From contig NZ_FWFL01000002.1 of assembly GCF_900172295.1 (NCBI RefSeq), positions 124,001 through 188,000 on the forward strand: 64,000 nt of DNA, in the 5' to 3' direction. The DNA comes from Roseovarius litorisediminis. GTDB taxonomy: Bacteria; Pseudomonadota; Alphaproteobacteria; Rhodobacterales; Rhodobacteraceae. Shown here piece after piece: positions 45,111 through 54,241 of the stretch. The number at the start of each line of letters is the position of its first letter. Position 1 is the stretch's first letter. A program made the position numbers and the translations under genes. Below the pieces are notes generated by a model. It saw only the letters and a list, made by a program, of their open reading frames with translations, was not told where the DNA came from and searched no databases.

Positions 45111-45545
45111 TCAGGCGGCGAGCCGGGCCCGGGTTTTGCCGATCATTAGGGCGGCACGGGCGGCTTCGGTGCCTTTTTCCACAAAATGGGCCCGGTAGAT
45201 CGCGTTGTGGTGATCGGTATCCTGATAGTGATGAGGGGTGAGCGACACTGACAGAACCGGCACGCCGGTGTCGAGGCCTGCACGCATCAGGCCGTCAACC
45301 ACGGCGCCTGCCACGAAATCGTGCCGGTAGATGCCACCATCGACAACGAAAGCGGCAGCAGCCACGGCGGCATAGCGGCCGGAGGCTGCAAGGTCGCGGG
45401 CCAAAAGGGGCATCTCGAACGCGCCGGGAACGTCAAAGACGTCGATCTGATTCATGGGAATAAGTTTGGCAAACCCGTCGAGCGCGCGGTCGACGATATC
45501 GGCGTGCCAGTTGGCCTTGATGAAGGCGTAGCGGGGAAGTGTCAT
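45111..45545 (-). CDS. ribH: 6,7-dimethyl-8-ribityllumazine synthase, type II
   Basis: This enzyme condenses the pyrimidine and butanone-phosphate precursors to lumazine, the penultimate step of riboflavin synthesis. At 144 residues it matches RibH2-type proteins of alphaproteobacteria rather than the classic icosahedral enzyme: RYAFIKANWHADIVDRAL, DVPGAFEMPL, VVDGGIYRHDFVAGAV and SLTPHHYQDTDHHNAIY. The start at the second ATG (45545, MTLPRYAF) has AAAGGA at good spacing; the first ATG at 45551 is one base from that site. An FMN riboswitch lies upstream, so expression falls when FMN is plentiful. Confidence 0.92.
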   Translation of the reverse strand: MTLPRYAFIKANWHADIVDRALDGFAKLIPMNQIDVFDVPGAFEMPLLARDLAASGRYAAVAAAAFVVDGGIYRHDFVAGAVVDGLMRAGLDTGVPVLSVSLTPHHYQDTDHHNAIYRAHFVEKGTEAARAALMIGKTRARLAA

Positions 45546-45619
45546 TTTCATATCCTTTCATTCTGACACGTCACCCAGAGCATCAAACGAAAGGACAGGC
45601 ACCGCTATCGGGTGACTGC

Positions 45620-45785
45620 TCTTTACGCTCTCTTCCATCCGGACTTTGACCGTCGGCTCTGGACTTACACCAGATCTGCTTGACCAAGGGATTTCCGCTG
45701 GAAACCCGTTGCGCTCGCGGGCTTCGGGGGCATGCCCCGTTACCGCCGGTGGGGAATTTCACCCCGCCCTGAGAACTGTAGTGAT
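45620..45785 (-). promoter_or_regulatory. FMN riboswitch (RFN element)
   Basis: Read on the minus strand, the element begins GGGCGGGGTGAAATTCCCC, followed by ACCGGCGGTAACGGGGCATG, GCCCGCGAGCGC, and ends with GCCGACGGTCAAAGTCCGG and GATGGAAGAGAGC. These are the conserved FMN aptamer segments in order. It lies about 75 bases before the ribH start; the remaining leader could form the expression platform. Confidence 0.93.
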
Positions 45786-45908
45786 GATGTGGGAAAGGAT
45801 GCCCGCAGGCAAGCGGCATTTGCGGCAGCTCGGACGGCGAATGCGGCGGTGCGGATAAGAATGCCGGGGACGCAGCGCGCCCCCGGTGTAGGGTATCTAT
45901 GGCCTGAT

Positions 45909-46151
45909 TTATGAGGCGTCGGGCAGAATACCCGCTTCGCGAGCCGCGGCGATCTCGTCATCGGCAAGGGCACCATCGGCGTTTACGTCGATCTGTTCGA
46001 ACGTGCCCGAGGGCGCGTCGGGGTGGGCAGCTGCGAATTCGTCGGCGGTGACCATACCGTCTGCGTCGGCATCCATGCTGTCGGATGCCAGTGCGGCAGC
46101 GGGCAGTGTCAGAGCAAGCGCGAAAGTTGCGGCGGTAAGTTCCTTGAACAT
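45909..46151 (-). CDS. Small secreted EF-hand calcium-binding protein
   Basis: This 80-residue protein has a signal peptide (MFKELTAATFALALTLPAAALA) and two EF-hand loops: DADADGMVTADEF and DVNADGALADDEI. Each has acidic residues at the calcium-coordinating positions. After cleavage it would be a small acidic periplasmic or secreted protein. AAAGGGA precedes the ATG. Its role is unknown; no partner is visible. Confidence 0.85.
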   Translation of the reverse strand: MFKELTAATFALALTLPAAALASDSMDADADGMVTADEFAAAHPDAPSGTFEQIDVNADGALADDEIAAAREAGILPDAS

Positions 46152-46434
46152 GAAATCATTCCCTTTGTGGTGTCATGTTTACGAGGGGTTTGTTGCCCTC
46201 GATTCAGAACATGGGCACGGCGTAAGGGAATGTCCCGACGTGTTGGGGAACGGGTGATTTTCGTGCTGAAACAAGCCGAAAAGCCGGTTTTGCCTTGGCG
46301 TCTCTTCGCCGTTTTTCCAAGTCTGTTTGCGCTTGGCGGGACATAGCGCAGTACGCTTGTAGCAAATGGCGGGAGTTAGCCGAAATTACACGTTAAACGA
46401 GATGCGCGATATGCCGCCGTCGGTTTCGGGACGA

Positions 46435-47430
46435 TCAGAGCAACGTGCTGGCAGGTTTGATCATGCCGGTCCGGATACCTCGCCGATTCAGAATGGGCGC
46501 ATTCATGAAGCGCAGGGTTGCCGGATGATCGGCGTCCAGCAAACCCAGGCGGACCAGCAGGGCAGCGATTGTGCAATTGGCGGCGCGTTTGCTGCCATCG
46601 GCGATTTTCAAGGCGATTCCCAGCTTGCGGGTAGGCAATATGGCAATGTAAAATCCCTCGGCCCCGTATTTTAGGGCCACAGGTTCCTTGCAAGCGCGCA
46701 TCAATTCGGTGCAGGGACGTTTTTCACCTGCGACCATGACGGGATGGGCAACCATGGATTGCCATAGGCGCACTGCGGCCGATTGGCGGGCATCAGCGCC
46801 TTCGTTTGCGTTGGCGAAAAACGCCATGGCGCGGGCCATGCCGTGAAGCGAACACATGAAATTTGGAGCTGAACAGCCATCGATGCCAAAGCCGGGGCTG
46901 GTTTCCAGCGTTACGCTTTCAAAAGCCTCAAGGCAGGCTTTTTGCACTGGGTGATCTGGGTCAGTATATTCCGGGCCCGCGCTAAGATGCTGCGCCAGAG
47001 TCAGGAAACCTGCATGCTTACCCGAGCACTCGTTATGCACTTGGCAAGGTTTTCCGCCCGTCCGGATTAGATCATCGAAGGCGGTTCTGTCCATGGGCAT
47101 TGGTGCACCGCAGCGAAAGTCGTCGTCGACAAGATCAAGATCCGCTAGCCAGTCATTGACGGTTTCGGTATGTATCGCGGCTCCGTTGTGTGAGGCGCAG
47201 GCTAGCGCCAGATGTTTAGCAATCAGCCCACGTGCATCGGCGGCACCGCTTTCCACAAGCGGAAGGGCCTGAATCATCTTGGCGGAACTGCGCGGCAGAA
47301 CCAGGGTTTCGGGATCGCCCCAGGCCTCGATAATATCACCCGAGGCATCGCAGATCACGGCCTGACCGGTATGGATGCTTTCGGCCAGTGGACCGCGCCA
47401 GATTTCGGTCATCGGGACAGGATTGGTCAT
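46435..47430 (-). CDS. L-asparaginase of the thermolabile Rhizobium type (AnsA-like, PF06089)
   Basis: This 331-residue protein belongs to the asparaginase II family of PF06089, unrelated in fold to E. coli asparaginases. Signature parts are LPRSSAKMIQALPLVESGAA (about 45), ALACASHNGAAIHT (about 76), CQVHNECSGKHAGFL (about 130-144) and FGIDGCSAPNF (about 182). Conserved Ser-Lys and Cys residues in SSAK and ECSGKH make the catalytic site. I chose ATG 47430 (MTNPVPMTEIW) with GGAG upstream. It releases ammonia from asparagine, probably in the cytoplasm, as no signal peptide is seen. Confidence 0.88.
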   Translation of the reverse strand: MTNPVPMTEIWRGPLAESIHTGQAVICDASGDIIEAWGDPETLVLPRSSAKMIQALPLVESGAADARGLIAKHLALACASHNGAAIHTETVNDWLADLDLVDDDFRCGAPMPMDRTAFDDLIRTGGKPCQVHNECSGKHAGFLTLAQHLSAGPEYTDPDHPVQKACLEAFESVTLETSPGFGIDGCSAPNFMCSLHGMARAMAFFANANEGADARQSAAVRLWQSMVAHPVMVAGEKRPCTELMRACKEPVALKYGAEGFYIAILPTRKLGIALKIADGSKRAANCTIAALLVRLGLLDADHPATLRFMNAPILNRRGIRTGMIKPASTLL

Positions 47431-47600
47431 CTGAAGGCTCCGTGCTGTGCGATTTTCCGCCAATTGTGTCTTTCACATCTCGCCTGTTTCAGGCTATTGT
47501 TGCAATGTCGAGTAGAAACAGGCCGTTGCCAACAAGAAATCCGTTTAGGGATGCGCGCGGCCGACGAATTTGAGGCTAGGACAGCTTGGAGGCTGGACAG

Positions 47601-48128
47601 ATGGTATCACGATTTGCACGCGGTATTGCGGCGGGCCTGTTGGCGTTGGCGGCGTCGGGCGTCTGGGCGCAGGAAGAAAGCACCAACCAGGTGGCGGCAA
47701 AAACCGCATGGAGTGTGTTTGAAGACAAGGACCCGCGCGAATGTTGGGCAGTGTCATCGCCCACGGAAACGGTCAACAGCAAGGATGGACGTGTGGTTGC
47801 GGTCAAGCGTGGCGATATCCTGTTGATGACCTTCTATCGGCCGGGTGCCGGTGTGAAGGGGCAGATTGCCTTTACAGGTGGCTACCCGTTTGCGGGTGGA
47901 TCGACGGTGAATGTGAACGTTGGCGGCAGCGAGTTTGAGCTGTTTACCGAAGGGGAATGGGCTTGGCCGGCCAGCACGGCTGATGACGCCAAGATCATTG
48001 CAGCGATGAAGCGTGGCAGCGATGCGGTTCTGACCGCGCGTTCGGCCCGGGGCACGGTGACGAAAGATACGTTTTCGCTGCTGGGATATACTGCTGCGGT
48101 GGAAGAGGCCGAAAAGCGCTGTCCGTGA
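47601..48128 (+). CDS. IalB-like periplasmic protein (invasion-associated locus B family)
   Basis: This 175-residue protein has a signal peptide (RFARGIAAGLLALAASGVWA) and the IalB-family pattern: a WSVFEDKDPRECWAVSSP core and RGDILLMTFYRPGAGVKGQ, ending in CP. Two cysteines (in RECW and KRCP) could form a disulfide. IalB-like proteins are common in alphaproteobacteria, where most have no link to invasion. The start is ATG 47601, with GGAGG upstream; the longer frame starts at TTG. It is divergent from the asparaginase gene. Confidence 0.8.
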   Translation: MVSRFARGIAAGLLALAASGVWAQEESTNQVAAKTAWSVFEDKDPRECWAVSSPTETVNSKDGRVVAVKRGDILLMTFYRPGAGVKGQIAFTGGYPFAGGSTVNVNVGGSEFELFTEGEWAWPASTADDAKIIAAMKRGSDAVLTARSARGTVTKDTFSLLGYTAAVEEAEKRCP

Positions 48129-48346
48129 TCCGGAGACGGTAAAGCGGAGCGTCAGGATTTCTGCACCCGCTGCTGAAATGAAATTCCGACGAATTCAGCC
48201 CCAAAAAGTCAGGGTACGTGTTGCTGTCGCAATCCGAAACTTTGATTTCAGAGGAGTGCGCATTCGTTACCGTGACGCCCGCCACGCCAGTTTTTGTGGC
48301 GCGCCACGGTTAGGTCTGTTCAAAAACGTCTAGCCGAACGAATCCG

Positions 48347-49984
48347 TCAGCGCAGAACCTTGCCTTCCGGCCACTCAAGATCGTGGTCCAGGGTGATTTC
48401 CTGCGTTTCGCCGGCGGGCAGGGTGAACTCCCACGCCAGAACTCCGCGTTTGCCGTCGACATCCTGTTCGGTCGGACGCGGTTGGGCCTGCCATGCGATT
48501 TCAAGGTCTTCCTGTTCGGAATAGGGCACGCGGTCCAGCAGGTTAATGGGCCAGCTTTCACCGGTCAGGTTTTCCACCTCTATGCGAACGCTTTCTGTCA
48601 GTTCGTTGGATTTGCTGATGATACCCCGATCACCCTCGTTGCGGTCCAGAACCGTGCGGGTCAGGCGCAGCCCGTCAATCGGGCCAAAGGACAGATCAGC
48701 CTCGCCGCCCGCAGGGATCAGGTGGAGGTACTGCTGTCCGATGTAGCGGCCATCAATGTAAAAACTGGCCTCGTTCGAGGGCAGGATCAACTCACCCATA
48801 TCATTGGTGAGACTCGCCATAAGAAAGGCGGTCTGATCCATCAGCGGGACGGCGCGGGCCTGCAGATCCACCTTTGTGGTGAGCGTACCAAGCGACAGGC
48901 GAACACGGTCAGCCCTTGAGGCGACGGAAACCGGTGAAGGGTAGTTATAGGTAACAGCCAAACCGTCAAACTGCGCGTCAGCCTCTTCGCGGACAATGGC
49001 GGGTTCTGCGGCCATATCCAGCGCTGCGCCCATTTCCATCTGATCGAACGCGGCGCGGTTTTTGCTTTGCAGACGGGGTTGATCCGGGTCTTCGATCCGT
49101 CTGAGCCAGGGCCAGATGTCGCCTGGGGTGGTCTGTTCCGACGGGCGGACAGTGGACAGTGTCAATGACACGTCCTGCCAGTTTTCACCGGTGGCCTGAT
49201 AGACAAAGGCGCCGCGTTCGATATCCAGCGCACTGGTATCACGGGTCAGTTTCAGGTCATAGACGGGCTGCCAGCCGGCCTGCGCGATATTGTAGGTGAC
49301 AGTCAGCGTGCCTTTCGATTCAGTCTGCGAAGAAACCGAGACGGCCAGCATGGCGCGCGCCTTGTCCTCGGGGACCAGCGCGGCAAGTACCTGATGGGCC
49401 TTTTCCAGCGCTTCGCGGGTGTCCTTTAGCGCACGGTCGGCTGCATCGGCCCGGTTTTGGGCGTCAAGCGCGGTTTTCCTGGCGGCAAGGGTTTCGTCAC
49501 CGATCATACCAACCAGATCGCGCAGGGCGGTGACATCCATTTTCGCCACGCCGTCGCCTTCGCCGATCTGGCGCAGAAAGGCGACGCGGGCCTCGGCGGC
49601 GTCGATCTCAAGCCGGATGGCCTGCACATTGGCCTGCCCATCGCGCAGGGCTTGTTCCAGACGTTCAACTTCGGTTTTGGCCGCGTCAAATGCAGCGTTG
49701 ATTTCATCGTCGCGGGGTGGGACAAAATCGTTCCGGGCGGTGATGGTGCCCATACTCGCACCATCCACCGCAACGCGGATCGACGCCAGCGGCGTGGATT
49801 GTGGAAGGTCGGTAAGGATCAGGTCATGCTGTCCCACCGGAATGGTAAAGGGGACAGCACGGGTGATGGTGGCGCCCTGCGGATAAAGCGTGACCTGGCT
49901 AACATCGCTGGTCAGCGGAATGTCTGCGGCCCACAGGGCAGCTGGCGTCAGGGTAAGGATAAGAGGCAGGGTGACGGTACGCAT
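48347..49984 (-). CDS. DUF4139 (mucoidy-inhibitor MuiA-like) protein
   Basis: This 545-residue protein has a signal peptide (MRTVTLPLILTLTPAALWA), an N-terminal DUF4140 domain (VSQVTLYPQGATITRAV), a long coiled-coil region (about 90-210, rich in Ala, Glu and Arg heptads) and a C-terminal DUF4139 beta-rich domain (NIAQAGWQPVYDLKLTRD, ending in ITLDHDLEWPEGKVLR). The family is named after MuiA of Streptomyces-related or mucoidy phenotypes, but the molecular role is not known. AAGGAG precedes the ATG. It probably acts in the periplasm or outer surface. It stands alone. Confidence 0.87.
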   Translation of the reverse strand: MRTVTLPLILTLTPAALWAADIPLTSDVSQVTLYPQGATITRAVPFTIPVGQHDLILTDLPQSTPLASIRVAVDGASMGTITARNDFVPPRDDEINAAFDAAKTEVERLEQALRDGQANVQAIRLEIDAAEARVAFLRQIGEGDGVAKMDVTALRDLVGMIGDETLAARKTALDAQNRADAADRALKDTREALEKAHQVLAALVPEDKARAMLAVSVSSQTESKGTLTVTYNIAQAGWQPVYDLKLTRDTSALDIERGAFVYQATGENWQDVSLTLSTVRPSEQTTPGDIWPWLRRIEDPDQPRLQSKNRAAFDQMEMGAALDMAAEPAIVREEADAQFDGLAVTYNYPSPVSVASRADRVRLSLGTLTTKVDLQARAVPLMDQTAFLMASLTNDMGELILPSNEASFYIDGRYIGQQYLHLIPAGGEADLSFGPIDGLRLTRTVLDRNEGDRGIISKSNELTESVRIEVENLTGESWPINLLDRVPYSEQEDLEIAWQAQPRPTEQDVDGKRGVLAWEFTLPAGETQEITLDHDLEWPEGKVLR

Positions 49985-50142
49985 GGGAACACTCCTTTGT
50001 TCTGGCGTAACTATCCGCTGCGTAGTTGGTCAAAGGCAAGGGGGGGCCGTTGTGATGTGCGGGTTTACGCTTTGCTACCCATTTCCGGGCCACGGCTACA
50101 TCTGCCTGTTTGGTGGGGCGGCGAGCAAACCGGACATGAAAA

Positions 50143-50166
50143 CGGGCACATCTGAAGATGCGCCCG
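50143..50166 (-). terminator. Rho-independent terminator downstream of asd
   Basis: On the minus strand CGGGCGCATC and GATGTGCCCG pair in a 10-bp stem (one G-U) with a TTCA loop, followed by TTTTC. It lies 34 bases after the asd stop. Confidence 0.85.
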
Positions 50167-50199
50167 AATTAGATGTTATAGAACCGATAAAGGGGCCGC

Positions 50200-51222
50200 T
50201 TAGCCCTTTTTCAGGCAGCGCATTCCTAGCGTTTCGGCGATCTGCACCGCGTTCAGGGCAGCCCCCTTGCGCAGGTTGTCCGAGACGCACCACAGGTTGA
50301 TGCCATTTTCAATCGTGCTGTCCTGCCGGATGCGGCTGATGAATGTGGCATAGTCGCCAACGCATTCGATTGGGGTGACATAGCCACCATCCTGACGCTT
50401 GTCGATGACCATCACACCGGGGGCTTCACGCAGGATATCGCGGGCTTCGTCTGCATCCAGAAACTCTTCGAACTCGATGTTCACGGCTTCGGAGTGACCT
50501 ACAAAAACAGGCACCCGCACGCAGGTTGCTGTGACTTTGATCGACGGGTCGACGATTTTCTTGGTTTCGGCGACCATTTTCCATTCTTCCTTGGTTTCAC
50601 CCGAATCCATGAACACGTCGATATGCGGGATCACGTTGAACGCGATCTGCTTGGTGAATTTCCGGGCGGGTTTGTCATCGGTCGGGTTGTAGATCGATTT
50701 GGTCTGATCCCACAGCTCGTCAATGCCTTCTTTGCCTGCGCCCGATACCGACTGATAGGTCGAGACGACAACGCGTTTTATCGTGGCGCGGTCATGCAAC
50801 GGCTTGAGGGCCACAACCATCTGCGCGGTCGAACAGTTGGGGTTGGCTATGATGTTTTTCTTGGTGTAGCCTTCAACCGCCTCGGGGTTCACCTCGGGGA
50901 CGACCAGCGGCACATCCGCGTCGTAGCGGTAGAGCGATGAGTTGTCGATCACCACGCAGCCGGAGTTGGCGGCTTTGGGCGCATAGATCTTGGTTGCGTC
51001 CGAGCCGACAGCAAAAAGCGCGATATCCCAGCCGGTGAAATCAAAGGTATCAAGGTCCTTCGTCTTCAAAGTTCGGTCGCCAAAGCTGACTTCGGAGCCG
51101 AGAGACTTTCGGCTGGCAAGTGCCACGATCTCATCGACAGGGAACTGGCGTTCGGCCAGGATGTTCAGCATTTCGCGGCCCACATTACCTGTGGCACCGA
51201 CAACGGCGACTCTGTAACCCAT
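50200..51222 (-). CDS. asd: Aspartate-semialdehyde dehydrogenase
   Basis: Asd reduces aspartyl phosphate to aspartate semialdehyde for lysine, threonine, methionine and diaminopimelate synthesis. The 340-residue protein has the NADP-binding loop VVGATGNVGREML, the catalytic cysteine in ANPNCSTAQMV (about 130) and the substrate/catalytic His region CVRVPVFVGHSEAV. I chose ATG 51222 (MGYRVAVVGATG); the longest frame adds 14 unlikely residues. It is followed by a clear terminator and preceded by an MFS gene on the same strand. Confidence 0.95.
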   Translation of the reverse strand: MGYRVAVVGATGNVGREMLNILAERQFPVDEIVALASRKSLGSEVSFGDRTLKTKDLDTFDFTGWDIALFAVGSDATKIYAPKAANSGCVVIDNSSLYRYDADVPLVVPEVNPEAVEGYTKKNIIANPNCSTAQMVVALKPLHDRATIKRVVVSTYQSVSGAGKEGIDELWDQTKSIYNPTDDKPARKFTKQIAFNVIPHIDVFMDSGETKEEWKMVAETKKIVDPSIKVTATCVRVPVFVGHSEAVNIEFEEFLDADEARDILREAPGVMVIDKRQDGGYVTPIECVGDYATFISRIRQDSTIENGINLWCVSDNLRKGAALNAVQIAETLGMRCLKKG

Positions 51223-51298
51223 AATATGTTTCTCCAATGTCCATAGGGTTGGCGTGCGCGTCATAGACCCAATGCGCGGCAGGGGGAAGGGGGGTGCG

Positions 51299-52471
51299 TC
51301 AGTTGGTGGCGTCGCGGCTGAGAAGATAGATCAGCGTGCCGGCCAGAAGTGACAGGCCGAAGAAGGCGAAAAGGATGGAATAGCCCGCCTGGGCACCTGA
51401 GGTGGAAGTCGCGGTGTAGAGCGGCCCCGAGGCGAACTGCATGAAGCCCACGCCACCGATACCGAAGAGGTTCATCAGGGTGACACCGCGGCCTGCCAGA
51501 TGGGCCGGGAAAAAGCTGCGGCCATGGGCGATCAGGACGGGAAAAGACGCACCAAAAAAACCGATGGCGGCAATGAGAATGATGGATGTGCCAACGCCCG
51601 AGCCAGTCAGGACGGCCAGAGACAGGATTGCCGCCGCGCAGATCAGGTTGCCGGTGAAGATGACCCATTTGTGCGTGCGGAAAATCCGGTCAAGCGGGCC
51701 GTAGCAAAAGGTGCCGCAGATCATCGCCAGCCCCATCACAAGCGTCGCCTGCCCGACCTGGCCGGTATTCAGGCCGTAAACATCTGTCAGGTAGGGCCCG
51801 GCCCAGAGGCCGCGAATAGCGGCAGAGGGCGCGTAGCTGACGAACATCAGTGGCAGAATCGCCCACAGGGCGCGCATTTTCAGCAGATCAAGAACCGAGC
51901 CTTTGAGATTGCCCTCGACCGGTTCGGGGTCGCGGACGAGAACCGCAATTCCCAGAGCGACAAGGCCAGAAATGACCGCCAGCCCGGCAAGGGCGGCGCG
52001 CCAGCCCATGGTTTCGGCGGCGAAGGCCATGGGATAAGAGGCGACGAGGTTGCCGACCGATCCCACGCCCAGCATCAGGGCCGCCAGCGTGGCGAATCGG
52101 GCAACTGGAAACTGGCGCGCAAAGATATAGTAAGAGGCCATGAGGACGGGCGAACATCCAATGCCAATGAGAAGCATGGCGATGTTCACGTGGGCAGGCC
52201 CGGTGGCGATGGCAAAGACCGCCGCGCCGCCCGCCCCGCCCAAAAGCAGTAGCGCCGAGGCCGTGCGGCGCGGGCCGATGCGGTCAAGCGCCCAGCCAAC
52301 GGGCAGCTGCATCACGGCAAAGGCCAAAAACCACAGGCCCGAGGCAAAGGCCAGATCATCCGGTGTGGTGCCGATATCACGCGCCAGAACGGTGCTGAGC
52401 ACCGCCAGAAAAGCGCGAAAGAACTGGCTGAGCACATAGGCCAAGCAAAGCAGGATAAGACCAGCGCGCAT
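51299..52471 (-). CDS. Major facilitator superfamily transporter
   Basis: This 390-residue inner-membrane protein has about twelve transmembrane segments. The MFS A-like motif GWALDRIGPRRTASALLL (about 59-76) lies after helix 2, and RDPEP marks the central loop. FYGPLDRI-like motif GPLDRIFRTHK follows helix 8, which suggests the usual internal duplication. It resembles the nitrate/nitrite or sugar-phosphate-like MFS groups no more than others, so no substrate is proposed. It lies 76 bases upstream of asd, same direction. Confidence 0.85.
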   Translation of the reverse strand: MRAGLILLCLAYVLSQFFRAFLAVLSTVLARDIGTTPDDLAFASGLWFLAFAVMQLPVGWALDRIGPRRTASALLLLGGAGGAAVFAIATGPAHVNIAMLLIGIGCSPVLMASYYIFARQFPVARFATLAALMLGVGSVGNLVASYPMAFAAETMGWRAALAGLAVISGLVALGIAVLVRDPEPVEGNLKGSVLDLLKMRALWAILPLMFVSYAPSAAIRGLWAGPYLTDVYGLNTGQVGQATLVMGLAMICGTFCYGPLDRIFRTHKWVIFTGNLICAAAILSLAVLTGSGVGTSIILIAAIGFFGASFPVLIAHGRSFFPAHLAGRGVTLMNLFGIGGVGFMQFASGPLYTATSTSGAQAGYSILFAFFGLSLLAGTLIYLLSRDATN

Positions 52472-52985
52472 TTGATGTCCTCAGGCAGGGTCGGGTTGTG
52501 CCTGCGTGGCATGGAGTTAGGGAAATGGCAATGCGCAGGGAGGGGAAACCCACGCTGTTGAAGGGGCAATCTGTCGAACGTCGCATACCTTTGACTTGAT
52601 GCAGGGATTTTTTGTATTACCACCCTGCCGGTGTTCCAAGCAGCTATGATCCAAACGCGAAGCAAGTACGACCCTATGTCGCCTGTGCGAGACAAAGCGC
52701 CAATTCGCTGCTGTGCAGAAAGGCGACGCAGCACGTTTATATTTCTAGTTGGAGGGGCACGTAGCGTACCAAGCCGAGAAAAAACTTGGCCTATGCGATT
52801 CTGCCTCTGAGCTTTAGCGGACGTGAACGCTGATCTGCTTTCGGAGCCGTCTCTTGTAATAATCCGAAAATACAGCACGGTGGGCACTGAACGGGCGCGG
52901 AACGCGGGAACGGAGCCACGCGCAGGATATGTAGATATTCGAGCATAGTGTGTACCCACCATTTATCCGGGATCCACACCTAAAA
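52472..52985. other. Intergenic region, about 500 bases, no convincing gene
   Basis: A 216-codon minus-strand frame spans 52312-52962 but overlaps the MFS gene in another frame, lacks a ribosome binding site and is rich in Arg, Ser and Pro without any domain. The DNA is less GC-rich than its neighbours. I see no repeat long enough to name. Confidence 0.5.
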
Positions 52986-52991
52986 CGCAAA

Positions 52992-53017
52992 ACGGGCGCA
53001 GCCAACGCTTCGCCCGT
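52992..53017 (-). terminator. Rho-independent terminator of the VPLPA-CTERM gene
   Basis: On the minus strand ACGGGCG and CGCCCGT form a 7-bp stem, followed by TTTGCGTTTT. It lies 22 bases past the stop codon. Confidence 0.75.
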
Positions 53018-53038
53018 CTGCCGAGTGGCTTAGCTGAA

Positions 53039-53569
53039 TTAGGCAGCCTTCTTACGGCGCCAGCCCATCAGGCCGAACAGGCCAAAGCCAGCGGCCATTA
53101 GCGGCAGAGCGGCGGGGAGCGGAACCGCTCCCACTGCTGCGAAGGTCAGCGTTGAACTGTCCGCGTCCCTGACGCCAGTCGCACCGAAATTTGCCCCGCC
53201 CAACAGGTCCAGAAATGAAGCGCCATTCACACCACCCGTATCGCCGGCAAGCGAAATCGCGGTGCCGCCCAGAAACAACGATGTGATAGACGAGTCCGTC
53301 ACGTTGCCGCCGGCAACTGTGATCGAGTTCTGGAAAAAGCTGTTGATTACGACTGGGAGCCCAAATCCAATCCCGGCCGGCGCTGTCTGGATAGTCAACG
53401 AATTGATGGCGAATGTGCCGTCACCATCCGGCGTCAAAATAAGGCCTGTTACGTCGCCTGAAACGAGACCATTCTCGTTGCTGAAGCTGAAGCTGAAAGT
53501 TGCGGCGTTCGCTGCGGAAGTTGCCACGAGGAGTGCGGCTGTCGCCAAACCCAATATCATTTTTTTCAT
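53039..53569 (-). CDS. VPLPA-CTERM sorted surface protein
   Basis: This 176-residue protein has an N-terminal signal peptide (MKKMILGLATAALLVATSAANA) and a C-terminal sorting signal: VPLPAALPLMAAGFGLFGLM followed by WRRKKAA. That tripartite end (VPLPA, hydrophobic helix, basic tail) marks substrates of exosortase-type systems in Rhodobacterales, which cleave near the motif and release or anchor the protein at the surface, often with exopolysaccharide. The middle, rich in Ser, Thr, Gly and Phe, has no known domain. I chose ATG 53569 with AGGGA upstream over a longer frame. No exosortase gene is in the window, so the enzyme acts from elsewhere. Confidence 0.88.
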   Translation of the reverse strand: MKKMILGLATAALLVATSAANAATFSFSFSNENGLVSGDVTGLILTPDGDGTFAINSLTIQTAPAGIGFGLPVVINSFFQNSITVAGGNVTDSSITSLFLGGTAISLAGDTGGVNGASFLDLLGGANFGATGVRDADSSTLTFAAVGAVPLPAALPLMAAGFGLFGLMGWRRKKAA

Positions 53570-54241
53570 AGTCCATCCCTTTTTATTATTCTTATCCGGC
53601 ATTCCCATTTTGATCGCCGTTGGCAACAGTAACAGCACTCAAAGAGATACACCAAACCTTATTCGGCTGTTTTTCGATAAAAACCATTTGGCTTGGACAC
53701 AGTGCGCTTGGTTTCCACGTATTGTTTCCGTTTCTGTGTAGTTTGACCATCCGCCGGACACGGCTTTTCCGTCGCCAGCGTTTGATATCGCAGATTTGGG
53801 TATGTTGCCTTTGTCAGAAATAGAAGCGGTTTGCGAGCAGGTCTCACAATTCGAAGCTGCCCATTGCCCTTTTTCGACGCGGCCCATGCGGGAAAAGAAA
53901 CCTATCTGTTTCGCCCCTGTTTTCAGGGGGTCTAGGTGCGTGCCTTCTAGGAACGATGGAGCCGGGTGGCAGATGCCAGTATTTGGCCGCGAAACAGACC
54001 ACTTTGTATCCCATAGTGGGATTTCGACCAGACCCGTATATCCAGCTTGCGACAACTACACTCAAAATCTCAAAAACTGAGTCCAAAGTGTACATCCCTG
54101 ACATTTCCCAAAACTTCAACGCGCGGGGTAATTCATCTGTGGAGGCCCAAAAGCCCATCTCTTAGTCGTCACTATGGGCTCCAAGCAGCCATTGGGTCCG
54201 TCTGACGTTTAGAACAAGCGTGGGTTTCACCCACCCTACGA
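53570..54241. other. Intergenic region, 672 bases, with one short hairpin
   Basis: No frame here has both a ribosome binding site and protein-like composition; a 138-codon minus-strand frame (53639-54055) looks spurious. The DNA is AT-richer than the flanks. At 54218-54239 lies GTGGGTTTCACCCACCCTACG-like sequence with a GTGGGT/ACCCAC hairpin, a word I recall as a common short repeat in proteobacteria; here it may end the tdm transcript. Confidence 0.5.

Noticed and set aside
52312..52962. 216-codon minus-strand frame upstream of the MFS gene
   Set aside because: It overlaps the MFS gene out of frame, has no ribosome binding site and no recognisable domain.
53639..54055. 138-codon minus-strand frame upstream of the VPLPA gene
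   Set aside because: No Shine-Dalgarno, odd composition and no family; I treat the region as non-coding.
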